DNA of 49,071 nt from Clostridiales bacterium (lineage in GTDB: Bacteria; Bacillota; Clostridia; Christensenellales; CAG-138): NCBI GenBank assembly GCA_012517905.1, contig JAAYUE010000014.1:1-49071 (forward strand), in the 5' to 3' direction. Of the stretch, positions 1 to 8,146 are shown one piece after another. The position numbers and the translations under genes were made by a program. Every line of letters starts with the position of its first letter. Position 1 is the stretch's first letter. The notes beneath the pieces were generated by a model. The model was not told where the DNA came from, ran no database searches, and saw only the letters and a list, made by a program, of their open reading frames with translations.

Positions 1-390
1 CAGCGGCAGGTTCAGCGTCGCCGCCGAGTCCAGAAAGCAGGCCGCAAGCCTGCCGAGGCCGCCGTTTCCAAGCGCCGCATCCTCGATGTCCTCAAACATT
101 GCGATATCCAGCCCGCGGGATTCAAACTCGCGCTTGACCTCCGTAAGGATGTCCAGCACAAACAGATTATTATATACGGTCCTGCCGACGAGGTATTCCG
201 CGCTGAAATAATAGGCTTCGCGCGCGCGCTCGTGCGCATGACGGCTCTCATACCATGTTTCCGCAATCGCGGCCATCACCACGCCGGATAACGCATCATG
301 CATCTGCGCGGTCGTTGCGTCCAGAAGTGACACCTGATGATTCTGCTTCAGCGCAAGCTCTATGCTCTCCATGATGTTATCGATTTTCAC
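1..390 (-). CDS. glgP: Glycogen/maltodextrin phosphorylase, N-terminal part
   Basis: This is the first 130 residues of an alpha-glucan phosphorylase, which releases glucose-1-phosphate from glycogen or maltodextrin using phosphate and PLP. The rest lies beyond the left edge. The diagnostic N-terminal blocks are present: FSAEYLVGR near residue 68 and EDAALGNGGLGRLAACFLDS near residue 108, both part of the substrate and phosphate site. I start it at a GTG at position 390, preceded by AGAGAGG about 9 nt upstream. An ATG seven codons in is a weaker alternative because it has no ribosome binding site. A -10 box lies at 424-429. Family assignment is very secure; whether it prefers glycogen or maltodextrin cannot be told from this part. 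Confidence 0.9.
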   Translation of the reverse strand, partial: MKIDNIMESIELALKQNHQVSLLDATTAQMHDALSGVVMAAIAETWYESRHAHERAREAYYFSAEYLVGRTVYNNLFVLDILTEVKREFESRGLDIAMFEDIEDAALGNGGLGRLAACFLDSAATLNLPL

Positions 391-423
391 TGAAATTATC
401 CTCTCTTTTTCGCATCGCGTTCT

Positions 424-452
424 AGTATAACATAATTTTTTTTGAATGAAAA
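424..452 (-). promoter_or_regulatory. Possible glgP promoter
   Basis: Reading leftward, TATACT (429-424) is a good -10 box. A weak TTTTCA lies 17 nt upstream (452-447). It would give a leader of about 25 nt before the GTG of glgP. Confidence 0.4.
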
Positions 453-654
453 GACGCGCGCTCAGCCACGCACGCGCATATTTGGGGGCTTTTTTCCGCA
501 TGCGGGCAAAAAATGCGCGTTTTTTGGAAACGTTTCCATGCTCCGGGCGCAAAACAGTCGGTTTTGCTCGATTTTAAGTCGAATTTACTGACAAACCCAG
601 TAACAAAATCCGTAATTTTTGTACTGTAATCCATTTTTGATGATTGCACATCAA

Positions 655-680
655 AAGAGCGCGACAGCTGCCGCGCTCTT
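655..680 (-). terminator. Intrinsic terminator after the M3 peptidase
   Basis: A 9-bp stem (AAGAGCGCG/CGCGCTCTT) with an 8-nt loop lies just past the stop codon at 695. Reading leftward it is followed by a short T-run (TTTT). Confidence 0.7.
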
Positions 681-694
681 GGTATCGGGTGCAA

Positions 695-2452
695 TCAGAC
701 ATACTGCCGCAGAATCTCCGCGATGCGCTCGATGGTTGCGTCCGAAAAGACCGGGTCGAGCCCGTTTCTTGAAAGAACATCTTCCAGGCTCGCATACTGG
801 TCGCGCATGAGGATGTTGAAATAGGCCGTCTTGGCCGCGGCGGGATCGCTCTGGTCAAGGTCGAATAATTCCAGCGAAGGCACCATGCTTACGGCATAGC
901 TGATGTAGTACAGCGGCGTCTGGAACGTATGCGAGATGAGCACCCACTCCGTCCCCTGATATCCGTAGACCTCTTCCAGTCCATATTCCCCGGCAAGGCG
1001 GAGATACAGCGCGTTCATCTCGTCCAGCGTGATAGCCGGGTTTGCGTAAACTTCCTGCTGGAATTCGTCCTCCATACAGCCGGAGAGCAGCGCATACATC
1101 GCGTCGATCAGCGCGGTCGTTTTCGCCTCGTCCGCCAGATCGCCGTAGAACCCTTCATAATCCTCAAACAGCAGCAGCACCAGCGCCTGAGAATCCACCT
1201 CAGCAAGGTCGAGATTGTCCCCCGCGGAGTACCCCGACGCGGCATTATGATAATAACTCGTAAAGTGGCCGAGTTCGTGCAGCGAGGTGGCGATGTCCTC
1301 GGCAGAGCCCGTCCAACGCGAAAAGATGAACGGCGCGCGGTAATCCGACAGATACGTCGTAAAGCTGGTGTCCATCTTCACGGCGCTGTCGGTGAAGTCG
1401 TAAAGCCTGTTTTGCAGCAGGTAGGACACCGGCTCGCCAAGGAGCGGCGAAAACGCATTCGAGGCCGAGGCAAGTTCGCTGAAAAACGCGTCCTCGTCAA
1501 AATACGCCGCGTCGAGATCGTAGGTGTCGTCGCTTTCACTCGCCTCGATGAACAGAGGCGCGATATATCGCTTTACCGCCGCGTGCAGCGCTCCAGCATC
1601 CGCAGGCGAATAATCCCGCCCGTAGGTGTCGTAGCAGTAATCCGAATAATCCGCGTAGCCGAGACGGGAAGCGATCCGCGTGCGGATCGCCAACTGCTGC
1701 AAAAAGACATCCCCCGCCTTTTCGTTGAGCGCGGCGCAGTAGGCGTCGTAGAGGCGGTTATATTCGTCGTAGCCGAGCGTAAGATCGCTGACGATGTCCC
1801 CATAGGTCCAGCGCTGGCCGTTGTCCAGTATGGAAAACGTCGCGGAGAGATTGTCGTAATCCAGTGTGAGCTGCTCTTCCTGCGAAAGGAGCTCCTGCAC
1901 CGTCGTGTCGTCATACGCTTCGTCGCGTATGATCGCGTCGACATATCCTTCGCCGAACGACTCCTTTGCAAGCCGCTCCGCCTCGCTGGAGGATTCGAAC
2001 AGCTGCGCGGAAACGCTCTGCATGTCCCCATCCAGCTCGGAGAGCGCGGACTGCAGATAGGCGTACTCGTCCCGGTAATACGTATCCGTCACATCGAAGG
2101 CATAGAGCAGATACGCAAGGGACAGCATGCTGTCCGCGTGGTCGTACTGCTGTTGCAGCGCCTCGTAGGCCGCGATCATCTCCTCGGCGGGTTTTCCGTC
2201 CGAAACGCCGCGCTGCAGGTCGTCCATCGCGGCGCGCATGCCGTCGATATCCGGCCGCTCGTACGACATGTCCGAAAGCATTACATCTTCGTGCTGCGAA
2301 TCCGGCAGATTCGGCGCGTCATATGTAGCGCTCTGGTCGTACGACGCGACGGACGAATGGATGACCGAATCGCCGCCGAAGCAGCCGGCAAGCAAAAACA
2401 GCGCCGCAAGCGCGGCCGCCAGAAGCGTTCGTTTTGTTACACGAAATTTCAT
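695..2452 (-). CDS. M3-family zinc metallopeptidase lipoprotein
   Basis: This 585-residue protein is probably a surface-anchored zinc oligopeptidase. It has a lipoprotein signal: positive start (MKFRVTKR), hydrophobic core and lipobox LLAG-C with Cys24 as lipid site. A helical, acidic middle region follows. The zinc motif HELGH is at residues 392-396, and E418 in AEVDSQ fits the third ligand of the M3 (oligoendopeptidase F-like) family. M3 enzymes cut short peptides, but most are cytoplasmic, so the lipid anchor is notable. There is no Shine-Dalgarno sequence before the ATG, and a TATACT -10 box ends only 6 nt upstream, so the message may be leaderless. Transcribed alone, divergent from ddl. 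The peptidase family is fairly secure; the substrate is unknown. Confidence 0.8.
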   Translation of the reverse strand: MKFRVTKRTLLAAALAALFLLAGCFGGDSVIHSSVASYDQSATYDAPNLPDSQHEDVMLSDMSYERPDIDGMRAAMDDLQRGVSDGKPAEEMIAAYEALQQQYDHADSMLSLAYLLYAFDVTDTYYRDEYAYLQSALSELDGDMQSVSAQLFESSSEAERLAKESFGEGYVDAIIRDEAYDDTTVQELLSQEEQLTLDYDNLSATFSILDNGQRWTYGDIVSDLTLGYDEYNRLYDAYCAALNEKAGDVFLQQLAIRTRIASRLGYADYSDYCYDTYGRDYSPADAGALHAAVKRYIAPLFIEASESDDTYDLDAAYFDEDAFFSELASASNAFSPLLGEPVSYLLQNRLYDFTDSAVKMDTSFTTYLSDYRAPFIFSRWTGSAEDIATSLHELGHFTSYYHNAASGYSAGDNLDLAEVDSQALVLLLFEDYEGFYGDLADEAKTTALIDAMYALLSGCMEDEFQQEVYANPAITLDEMNALYLRLAGEYGLEEVYGYQGTEWVLISHTFQTPLYYISYAVSMVPSLELFDLDQSDPAAAKTAYFNILMRDQYASLEDVLSRNGLDPVFSDATIERIAEILRQYV

Positions 2453-2458
2453 AGATAC

Positions 2459-2487
2459 AGTATACTACCGCGCCAGGCTATTGCCCA
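2459..2487 (-). promoter_or_regulatory. Promoter of the M3 peptidase (leaderless candidate)
   Basis: TATACT occupies 2464-2459, with TGGGCA 17 nt upstream (2487-2482). Only six bases separate the -10 box from the ATG at 2452, so transcription would begin at or next to the start codon. Confidence 0.5.
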
Positions 2488-2617
2488 GCCTTTTTTGCGG
2501 GCAAACGTTCCCAGGACATATTTCTGCAAATAACCCTCTCTGTTGTTTTTCAGGCAAAATCCGAGCGATTGGCAGCCGGTATCCCCAGCAATACGCCGGG
2601 GCAAAAAGCCCTTTCTA

Positions 2618-2646
2618 TTGTATTCACAGCCAAATCATGGTATAAA
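2618..2646 (+). promoter_or_regulatory. ddl-murF promoter
   Basis: TTGTAT (2618-2623) and TATAAA (2641-2646) are separated by exactly 17 bp. The leader would be about 70 nt before the ddl start codon. Confidence 0.65.
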
Positions 2647-2723
2647 AATAAGAACGGTTTCGCCGGATCAGCCGGCGAATCCGCCAGACGCACCGATTCC
2701 AGCAAATCGGAAAGGAAACAAGC

Positions 2724-3779
2724 ATGAACATCGTAATCCTCGCGGGCGGCCTCTCGCCGGAGCGCGACGTCTCCCTCTCCACCGGCACCATGGTGACCAA
2801 CGCCCTGCGCAAAAAAGGCCATAACGCCATCCTCGTCGACCTGTTCTTTGGAATGGCCCCGCTGCCGGACCCCGTCGAACGCGCGTTTGAGATCAGCGGC
2901 ATGCTGCCGCCGTTTTCCGTGCCGGAAATCGCGCCGGACCTCGAATCGGTCCGCGCCGCGCGCGACAGCGGATTTTCCGAGCAGATCGGCAACGGCGTGC
3001 TCGAGCTCTGCCGCGCCGCGGATCTGGCGTTTCTCGCGCTGCACGGCGGCGTCGGCGAAAACGGCAGCCTGCAAGCGTTCTTCGATCTCTGCGGAATCAG
3101 GCACACGGGCAGTCCGTCCATCGGCTGCGCGCTGGCGATGGACAAGAGCGTGAGCAAATCGCTCTTTCGCAGCGAAGGCATTCCGACTGCGAACTGGGCG
3201 ATTGCGCGCAAAGGCATTCCGTTTGATACCGAGCACTTTCCCATCCCCTGCGTGGTCAAGCCCAACAGCGGCGGCTCGAGCATCGGCGTCGTCATCGTGC
3301 GCGAGCGCGCGGAGCTTGCCCGCGCCGTCGAGGCGGGTTTTGCCTATGAAGACGAACTGATCGTGGAGGAATACGTCTCAGGCCTCGAACTCTCCGCGGG
3401 AATTCTCGGCAACGCGGACGACTGCGTGGCGCTGCCGCTGATCGAAATCGTCCCCAAACACGGATTTTACGACTATCAGCATAAATATCAAAAAGGCTGG
3501 ACGGACGAAATCGTCCCCGCGCGCATATCCCCCGAACTGACATTGCAGGTGCAGGAACTTGCGAAACAGGCGTTTCGCGCGCTGAAGCTCGGCGTGTACG
3601 CGCGCGTCGACTTTCTGCTGCCCGAGGGCGGCGAGCCCTCCTGTCTGGAGGCCAACACGCTGCCGGGCATGACCCCGACGAGCCTTCTGCCGCAGGAAGC
3701 GGAGCATTACGGGCTCGACTACCCCTCGCTCTGCGAAGCCATCGTCAACCTCTCGCTCAAGCGATACGAAAGCAAATGA
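2724..3779 (+). CDS. ddl: D-alanine--D-alanine ligase
   Basis: Joins two D-alanines with ATP to make the dipeptide that ends the peptidoglycan stem. The 351-residue length is normal. The N-terminal AGGLSPERDVSLSTG loop, the ALHGGVGENGSLQ motif, the ATP-grasp core (CVVKPNSGGSSIGV, EEYVSGLELS) and the C-terminal metal-binding segment LEANTLPGMTPTSLLP are all visible. The DYQHKYQKG stretch fits the flexible loop that closes over the active site. AAAGGAAAC precedes the ATG. The last four bases overlap the start of murF (ATGA), so the next enzyme of the pathway is translationally coupled. I cannot tell D-Ala from D-Ser or D-Lac specificity by eye, but coupling to murF points to ordinary Ddl. Confidence 0.93.
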   Translation: MNIVILAGGLSPERDVSLSTGTMVTNALRKKGHNAILVDLFFGMAPLPDPVERAFEISGMLPPFSVPEIAPDLESVRAARDSGFSEQIGNGVLELCRAADLAFLALHGGVGENGSLQAFFDLCGIRHTGSPSIGCALAMDKSVSKSLFRSEGIPTANWAIARKGIPFDTEHFPIPCVVKPNSGGSSIGVVIVRERAELARAVEAGFAYEDELIVEEYVSGLELSAGILGNADDCVALPLIEIVPKHGFYDYQHKYQKGWTDEIVPARISPELTLQVQELAKQAFRALKLGVYARVDFLLPEGGEPSCLEANTLPGMTPTSLLPQEAEHYGLDYPSLCEAIVNLSLKRYESK

Positions 3780-5116
3780 AGCGGTATCTCTTTTCCGAAA
3801 TCGCCGCGGCTTGCGGCGGACAATACTTTGGCGATCCCGCGCTGCTGGATCAGGCGGTCGAAAGCGTCGTCATCGACAGCAAGCAGGCCCGGCCCGGCTC
3901 GCTCTTTGTCGCCATCATCGGCGAAAAGCGAGACGCGCACGCGTTCATTCCCGACGCGCGGGCAAACGGCGCTTCCCTCGTCGTTTCCGACCGGAAGCTG
4001 GACGAGGAGCCGTATCTGCTGGTGCAGGACACGCTGCGCGCGCTGCATCAGATCGCCGCGCGCTATCGTGAAAAGTTTACCATCCCCGTGATCGGGCTGA
4101 CCGGAAGCGCGGGCAAGACCTCCACCAAGGACATGGTCGCCGCCGCGCTCGGCGCGCGTTTCTGCGTCATGAAAACGCAGGGCAACCTCAACAACGAGAC
4201 GGGAGCGGCGTTGACCGTTTTTTCGCTGGAAGAACGTCACGAAGCCGCCGTCGTGGAGATGGGCACCAACCACTTCGGCGAAATCGGGCGCATTGCCGCA
4301 TTTGTCCAGCCGGACATCTGCCTGTTTACCAACGTCGGCTATGCGCACATCGAAAATTTCGGTTCGCTCGAGGGCACGTTTCGCGGAAAAACGGAGATGC
4401 TCGAATTCATGCGTCCCGGCGGTCGCGTCGTCGCCAACGGGGACGACGACCTGCTTCGTCAAATTCCCAACGCGCTGCTCTACGGCCTCGGCGAACACTG
4501 CGCCGTGCGCGGCATCGAGGTCAACGACCTGCTGCTCGACGGCATGGCGTTCACCGCGCAGTATCGGGGGGAAACCTGCCGCATGCTCGTGCCCGCGCTC
4601 GGTCTGCATTCGGTCTATAATGCGCTTGCCGCCGTGTCCGCGGGGCTGCTGCTCGGCATGGATCTTTCGGACATCGCGCAGGGAATTGCGACGTACAAGC
4701 CGCTGCCCGGGCGGATGAACGTGTATAAACACACCCGCTATACCGTCATCGACGACACCTACAACGCCAACCCTACCTCCGCCAAAGCGTCTCTGGACGT
4801 GCTGGCAAAGTGCGCAGGCAGGCGCGTCTGCATCCTCGGCGACATGCTCGAACTCGGGCAGGCCTCCGCGGATTTGCATGAGGAGATCGGCCGCTATGCC
4901 GCGCAGAAGGGGGTCGAGCTGCTCTGCGTCGGCCCCATGAGCGAGCACATGGCGCGCGGCGCCGCAGCCGTCGCGCCGCTGTGTACGCAGTCCTTCGCCA
5001 CGCAGGATGAGCTGCTTGCGGCGCTGCCCGAACTGCTGCAGGACGGAGACACGATTCTTGTGAAAGCCTCCCGCGGCATGAAGCTGGAACAAACCGTACA
5101 ATTTCTGCTCAAATAA
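3776..5116 (+). CDS. murF: UDP-MurNAc-tripeptide--D-Ala-D-Ala ligase
   Basis: MurF adds the D-Ala-D-Ala dipeptide to the UDP-MurNAc-tripeptide, the last cytoplasmic step of stem-peptide assembly. It has 446 residues. The Mur-ligase ATP loop GLTGSAGKTSTKD is at residues 107-119. Further family blocks are QGNLNNETGAALT, VVEMGTNHFGEIGRI, FTNVGYAHIENFGS, and the late DDTYNANPTSAKASLDVL, where substrate and ATP meet. The small N-terminal domain (FVAIIGEKRDAHAFIPDA) is the MurF type and not the MurE type. It begins inside the end of ddl by an ATGA overlap and is followed by a strong terminator, so ddl-murF is a two-gene operon. Confidence 0.93.
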   Translation: MKRYLFSEIAAACGGQYFGDPALLDQAVESVVIDSKQARPGSLFVAIIGEKRDAHAFIPDARANGASLVVSDRKLDEEPYLLVQDTLRALHQIAARYREKFTIPVIGLTGSAGKTSTKDMVAAALGARFCVMKTQGNLNNETGAALTVFSLEERHEAAVVEMGTNHFGEIGRIAAFVQPDICLFTNVGYAHIENFGSLEGTFRGKTEMLEFMRPGGRVVANGDDDLLRQIPNALLYGLGEHCAVRGIEVNDLLLDGMAFTAQYRGETCRMLVPALGLHSVYNALAAVSAGLLLGMDLSDIAQGIATYKPLPGRMNVYKHTRYTVIDDTYNANPTSAKASLDVLAKCAGRRVCILGDMLELGQASADLHEEIGRYAAQKGVELLCVGPMSEHMARGAAAVAPLCTQSFATQDELLAALPELLQDGDTILVKASRGMKLEQTVQFLLK

Positions 5117-5132
5117 CCCCCTGTTGAAATCA

Positions 5133-5160
5133 AGCCCGTACGGCAATTGCCGTACGGGCT
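5133..5160. terminator. Intrinsic terminator, shared by murF and the facing aldolase gene
   Basis: A perfect 14-bp inverted repeat (AGCCCGTACGGCAA and its complement) with no unpaired bases is followed on the plus strand by TTTTCTGTTTG. It sits between convergent genes and could work in both directions. Confidence 0.85.
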
Positions 5161-5182
5161 TTTCTGTTTGTCTCTCGCGCGT

Positions 5183-6472
5183 TCAGTCAAGATGAAACGT
5201 ATCGATCAGGTCTTGAATCTCTTTTTCGCTCAGATACACGATATCCCCCGCTTCCTTTGCAATCAGGATCGACGCGGCGGTCGCCTCCGCGACCTCCAGC
5301 CGGTCGAACGCGGCAAACAGCGACGGGCCCGTGGTCACGACACGGTTGTTTTCAAACAGCACGACCGGGGTCCGTTCGGAAAACAGTGCGGCCGCGGCTT
5401 TGGGGCTCGCGATCGGTTCTTCAAAGGGGCGCTTTGGCACCGCGCGAAGCATAAAATAGCTCTCCGGCACGGTGGACGTCTCAAACGAGCGGCCGGACGC
5501 GGCAAACGCCATGACGTTTGCGGGCGCTGCGGAGCACACGGCGGCGACGTTCGCATGCTGCCGGTAGATCCGCTCATGCAGCGCGGTCTCCAAAGAAGGC
5601 CGCTTCCCCGTCTCGGCGCAGCCCGCGCGAACGAGCACGAGATCGTCCTCCTCCAAAAGCGCGTTGTCCATTCCCTCCGGCGCGATCAGAAACGCGCGTT
5701 CGTCCACGCGCGCACTGCAGACGCCCGTCGCGCCGGACAGCAACCCGTGTTCGCATCCGCGGCGCAGCATCCCGACCAGTTCTTCTCGCAATGCGCGCTC
5801 CGCCGCGTCCGGCACATGGCCGATAAGCGGTTCTTGTAAATCCTGCGGACGGTTTTCATATAAGCTGAGCTGACCCGCGGTCAACGCGCGCGGCACGCCG
5901 AGTTTTCGCGCGAGCAGGTCCAGCTTTGCCGCATATTCGATGGTTTCGAAGCGCTGATAGGCGTCGAGCAGGTTCCCCGCGCCGACGCAGACGCCGTGGT
6001 TTTCGAGGAACACCACATCCGCGCCCTTCGAAAACTCCGCATAGAGGTGATCCCCCAGCGCAACGCTGCCCATCATGGCGTATTTCGACAGGCGCATGTT
6101 GCGGCAGCGCAGGAGCGTATCCGGTAAGAGATCGACGCGCGGCATCGTCCGCGTGAGCGAAAAGGCGATGCAGAATACGGGATGCGCATGCACCAAGGCG
6201 CTAAAATCCGGCCGCGCGCGGTAGGTCGCCCGATGAAAGGCGATTTCGCTGGACGGCTCGTGCAGGCCGTCGTATGTGCCGTTCGGATGGACGCAGACGA
6301 TGTCCTTTTCCGTCAGGCCGCCTTTATCGACGCTCTTTGGCGTGATCCAGATGTCGCCGTTTCCATCCATCACGGAGATGTTGCCGCCGGAAGCGGTGGT
6401 GAGCCCGCGCTCGTAGATGCGACGGATGACGGCGGCGACCTGCGCTGCGGGTGAGAGCGTGAAAAACTTCAT
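5183..6472 (-). CDS. Tandem class II aldolase/adducin-family protein
   Basis: This 429-residue protein has two class II aldolase/adducin domains. Family members are usually about 220 residues with one domain; they cleave or epimerise sugar phosphates using a metal held by three His. Domain 1 (about 1-215) is complete: GGN at 29-31, catalytic-type E76, metal ligands H95 and H97 (HAHP), and H159 (ENHG). Domain 2 (about 225-420) keeps the fold (SGATGVCSAR, IAPEGMD, the Glu at 295). However, HAHP reads SAAP (314-317) and ENHG reads ENNR (374-377), so all three metal histidines are gone. The ATG at 6472 follows AAAGGGA; a longer frame upstream runs through the promoter and is rejected. The substrate cannot be inferred; fuculose-, rhamnulose- or ribulose-phosphate-like sugars are family possibilities. 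Confidence 0.85.
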   Translation of the reverse strand: MKFFTLSPAAQVAAVIRRIYERGLTTASGGNISVMDGNGDIWITPKSVDKGGLTEKDIVCVHPNGTYDGLHEPSSEIAFHRATYRARPDFSALVHAHPVFCIAFSLTRTMPRVDLLPDTLLRCRNMRLSKYAMMGSVALGDHLYAEFSKGADVVFLENHGVCVGAGNLLDAYQRFETIEYAAKLDLLARKLGVPRALTAGQLSLYENRPQDLQEPLIGHVPDAAERALREELVGMLRRGCEHGLLSGATGVCSARVDERAFLIAPEGMDNALLEEDDLVLVRAGCAETGKRPSLETALHERIYRQHANVAAVCSAAPANVMAFAASGRSFETSTVPESYFMLRAVPKRPFEEPIASPKAAAALFSERTPVVLFENNRVVTTGPSLFAAFDRLEVAEATAASILIAKEAGDIVYLSEKEIQDLIDTFHLD

Positions 6473-6523
6473 ATTTAGTCCCTTTGTTTCGCTTTTGAAT
6501 GGGTCGTGGCGGTTGCCCGTTCG

Positions 6524-6552
6524 ATTATAGCACGGCCGGTTCGCTTTGTCTG
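6524..6552 (-). promoter_or_regulatory. Promoter of the tandem aldolase
   Basis: Leftward TATAAT (6529-6524) is preceded by TGC, making an extended -10. CAGACA lies 17 nt upstream (6552-6547). Confidence 0.65.
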
Positions 6553-6603
6553 CGGCGGTGAAAAGAACGCGCGCGGTTTTGCGGCAAATCGGCCTTTGGG
6601 CTG

Positions 6604-6632
6604 TTGACATTTTACAGCCCAAATGCTATCAT
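6604..6632 (+). promoter_or_regulatory. tRNA-Pro promoter
   Basis: Consensus TTGACA (6604-6609), a 17-bp spacer, and TATCAT (6627-6632). Transcription would start about 6 nt before the mature tRNA. Confidence 0.85.
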
Positions 6633-6644
6633 AGTCAACGCCGT

Positions 6645-6721
6645 CTGGGTGTAGCGCAGTTTGGTAGCGTGCTTGAATGGGGTTCAAGAGGCCGGAGGTT
6701 CAAATCCTCTCACCCAGACCA
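6645..6721 (+). tRNA. tRNA-Pro (anticodon GGG)
   Basis: The 77 bases fold as a full cloverleaf. Acceptor arms are CTGGGTG and CACCCAG. The D arm holds the GG of TTTGGTA. The anticodon stem CTTGA/TCAAG closes the 7-nt loop ATGGGGT with anticodon GGG. The T arm is GGAGG-TTCAAAT-CCTCT. The discriminator is A, and the 3' CCA is encoded. It reads proline codons CCC and CCU. It has its own strong promoter and terminator. Confidence 0.95.
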
Positions 6722-6724
6722 CCA

Positions 6725-6760
6725 CAGAGTCGTCGAACTTGACGGCTCTGCTCTTTTTTT
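6725..6760 (+). terminator. Terminator of tRNA-Pro
   Basis: A 10-bp stem (CAGAGTCGTC with GACGGCTCTG, one G-T pair) and a 6-nt loop, followed by CTC and a run of seven T. Confidence 0.85.
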
Positions 6761-6808
6761 CTTCCGTTTTCTTCTATTTACTTGCTAATGCTACCTCGTC
6801 CGATAAAT

Positions 6809-6830
6809 AAATGCTGTAAGAACACTCGCA
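6809..6830. repeat. Left 22-bp direct repeat flanking the DUF2971 gene
   Basis: This copy begins AAATGCTGTAA and ends CACTCGCA. It matches 20 of 22 positions with the copy at 8147-8168. It continues into a hairpin made of CACTCGCA and TGCGAGTG (6823-6846). Confidence 0.6.
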
Positions 6831-6858
6831 TCTAAGGTGCGAGTGATAGAATTTTTTT
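6823..6858 (+). terminator. Hairpin with T-run
   Basis: CACTCGCA and TGCGAGTG form an 8-bp stem with a 7-8-nt loop. On the plus strand it is followed by ATAGAATTTTTTT. It could be a rightward terminator or the end structure of the small A+T-rich insert. Confidence 0.5.
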
Positions 6859-6877
6859 GCATCTTACTCAAAATCCC

Positions 6878-7837
6878 TTAAGACAATTCGATATAAAGAT
6901 AATCATTCAGTGTGTATGGCCGTGAGACAAGTCGAAATTCATTTGGGTCAGGACAATATTTGTACATTGGGATGTTAGTGCCATACCCTTTAAGCAAATC
7001 AAAAAATAGATCCTTGTCTCTTATGTCATTCTTATCAAAATATGCACCTAAATATATCCCGCTCACGCATGGGATATTAATATATTCTTCATCTGTTGCG
7101 CATACGAGGCGCCATTCCTGCTCATGCGACCACATATTGCTTTTTATAAAAAATTCCTTGGAGGATGTAGTAAGGTCGCCGTCATCAGGTCTTATATTGC
7201 TATATTGTACTTTTGTTATACTGTCCAAAATGTTTTTGTTTTCATCAACTGTTTTGTCAAGCGAAGGGAAATCAAATTCAACGCATATCCCCTTGTGGGA
7301 GCCGGCATAATATGCCCACATTGGAATCAAATCTGACTGCTCGCTGAAACAGGCAATCTTATACGATTTACTTATTGTTGGGTTTTTATCCCTCATTCTT
7401 TGCTCAATTATCTGCTTGACAGAATTGCAACATATCTGCTCTTTACCATTGGGTAACAGTTTGTTAATTGCATTTATTGCATCGCAATAAGTTATATATG
7501 CACCTGAAGGAAACTCATTTGCAAATTGATCTTTTGACACTTTACCCAACACAGTCAAAATTTCAGATGCTTCGGCATTGTGCGTGCGCTGTAATATACC
7601 AACAATATAATTATACATATTGCATGGTGAAGACCTAAACCATTCTGCCGCAAACTGTCCCTGATACATGTTATCAAACGGGTCATTGAATTTATCTGAA
7701 TATGACAGGTGTACTTTTTGTTCTTTAATACAATCTATTGCTTTCTCAAAATGTTTGTAGGGACTGCAATAAATGTATAACTTCTGTTTTATTGGATTTG
7801 TAAAGTTCTTGGGTTTGCAGAATGTATAGCTTCTCAT
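6878..7837 (-). CDS. DUF2971-family protein
   Basis: This 319-residue protein has the marks of the DUF2971 family, whose biochemical role I do not know. Visible blocks are LSYSDKFNDPFDNMYQGQF (about 45-63), ACFSEQSDLIPMWAYYAGSHKGICVEFD (about 180-208), and the late MWSHEQEWRLV with an aromatic-Glu-Trp-Arg pattern. No signal peptide or membrane segment is evident. GGAAGG lies about 13 nt before the ATG. Its base and codon use is strongly A+T-rich and unlike everything around it, and it sits just downstream of tRNA-Pro between 22-bp imperfect repeats. These are signs of recent arrival. DUF2971 genes are typically scattered, accessory genes; a role in defence or conflict is only a guess. Confidence 0.75.
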   Translation of the reverse strand: MRSYTFCKPKNFTNPIKQKLYIYCSPYKHFEKAIDCIKEQKVHLSYSDKFNDPFDNMYQGQFAAEWFRSSPCNMYNYIVGILQRTHNAEASEILTVLGKVSKDQFANEFPSGAYITYCDAINAINKLLPNGKEQICCNSVKQIIEQRMRDKNPTISKSYKIACFSEQSDLIPMWAYYAGSHKGICVEFDFPSLDKTVDENKNILDSITKVQYSNIRPDDGDLTTSSKEFFIKSNMWSHEQEWRLVCATDEEYINIPCVSGIYLGAYFDKNDIRDKDLFFDLLKGYGTNIPMYKYCPDPNEFRLVSRPYTLNDYLYIELS

Positions 7838-8146
7838 TTTTTCAAAGCACCTTCCACATAAACATTAAGAAATATTTATCTACAATATTATTACATCACT
7901 CTCCCAACATTTTCAACATCAAAAAGGCAGTATTTGTTAACCAATACTACCTTTTGTCATATTCAAGCTATAGTAACATCTTTTATTACCTAAGCCCGGT
8001 ATGGCACACCTTAAAATGCCAATAATCAAAATGAAATTCTAAAATCCCCCATTATGTTGATCCTTGGTAGTTAAAACCATGAATTTAGGTGTAAATACTG
8101 CCTATCAGCTGCCTTGGAACCATTGATATTACTGGATTCTTTGAAA
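7838..8146. other. A+T-rich gap upstream of the DUF2971 gene
   Basis: About 310 bp with the same low G+C as the DUF2971 gene, ending at the right direct repeat. It must contain that gene's promoter; TTGTAG and TTTATG 17 bp apart (minus strand, near 7893-7865) are a weak candidate. A 67-codon plus-strand frame (7822-8025) lacks a ribosome binding site and is not supported. No RNA gene is recognised. Confidence 0.4.

Larger units (their letters stand above)
391..694. other. Intergenic stretch, 304 bp
   Basis: This gap lies between the glgP start and the end of the peptidase gene upstream. It holds the possible glgP promoter and the terminator at 655-680. It also has a small CCGCATGCGG palindrome near 497 with no evident role. 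Two overlapping reading frames here (90-94 codons) have no ribosome binding site and composition unlike real genes. I see no convincing gene. Confidence 0.5.

Noticed and set aside
422..858. Small frames (90-94 codons) left of the M3 peptidase
   Set aside because: They cross the terminator and the peptidase gene end, and lack ribosome binding sites.
929..2533. A 534-codon plus-strand frame opposite the M3 peptidase
   Set aside because: Antisense shadow; the minus strand has a clear lipoprotein signal and HELGH motif, the plus frame has neither motif nor start signal.
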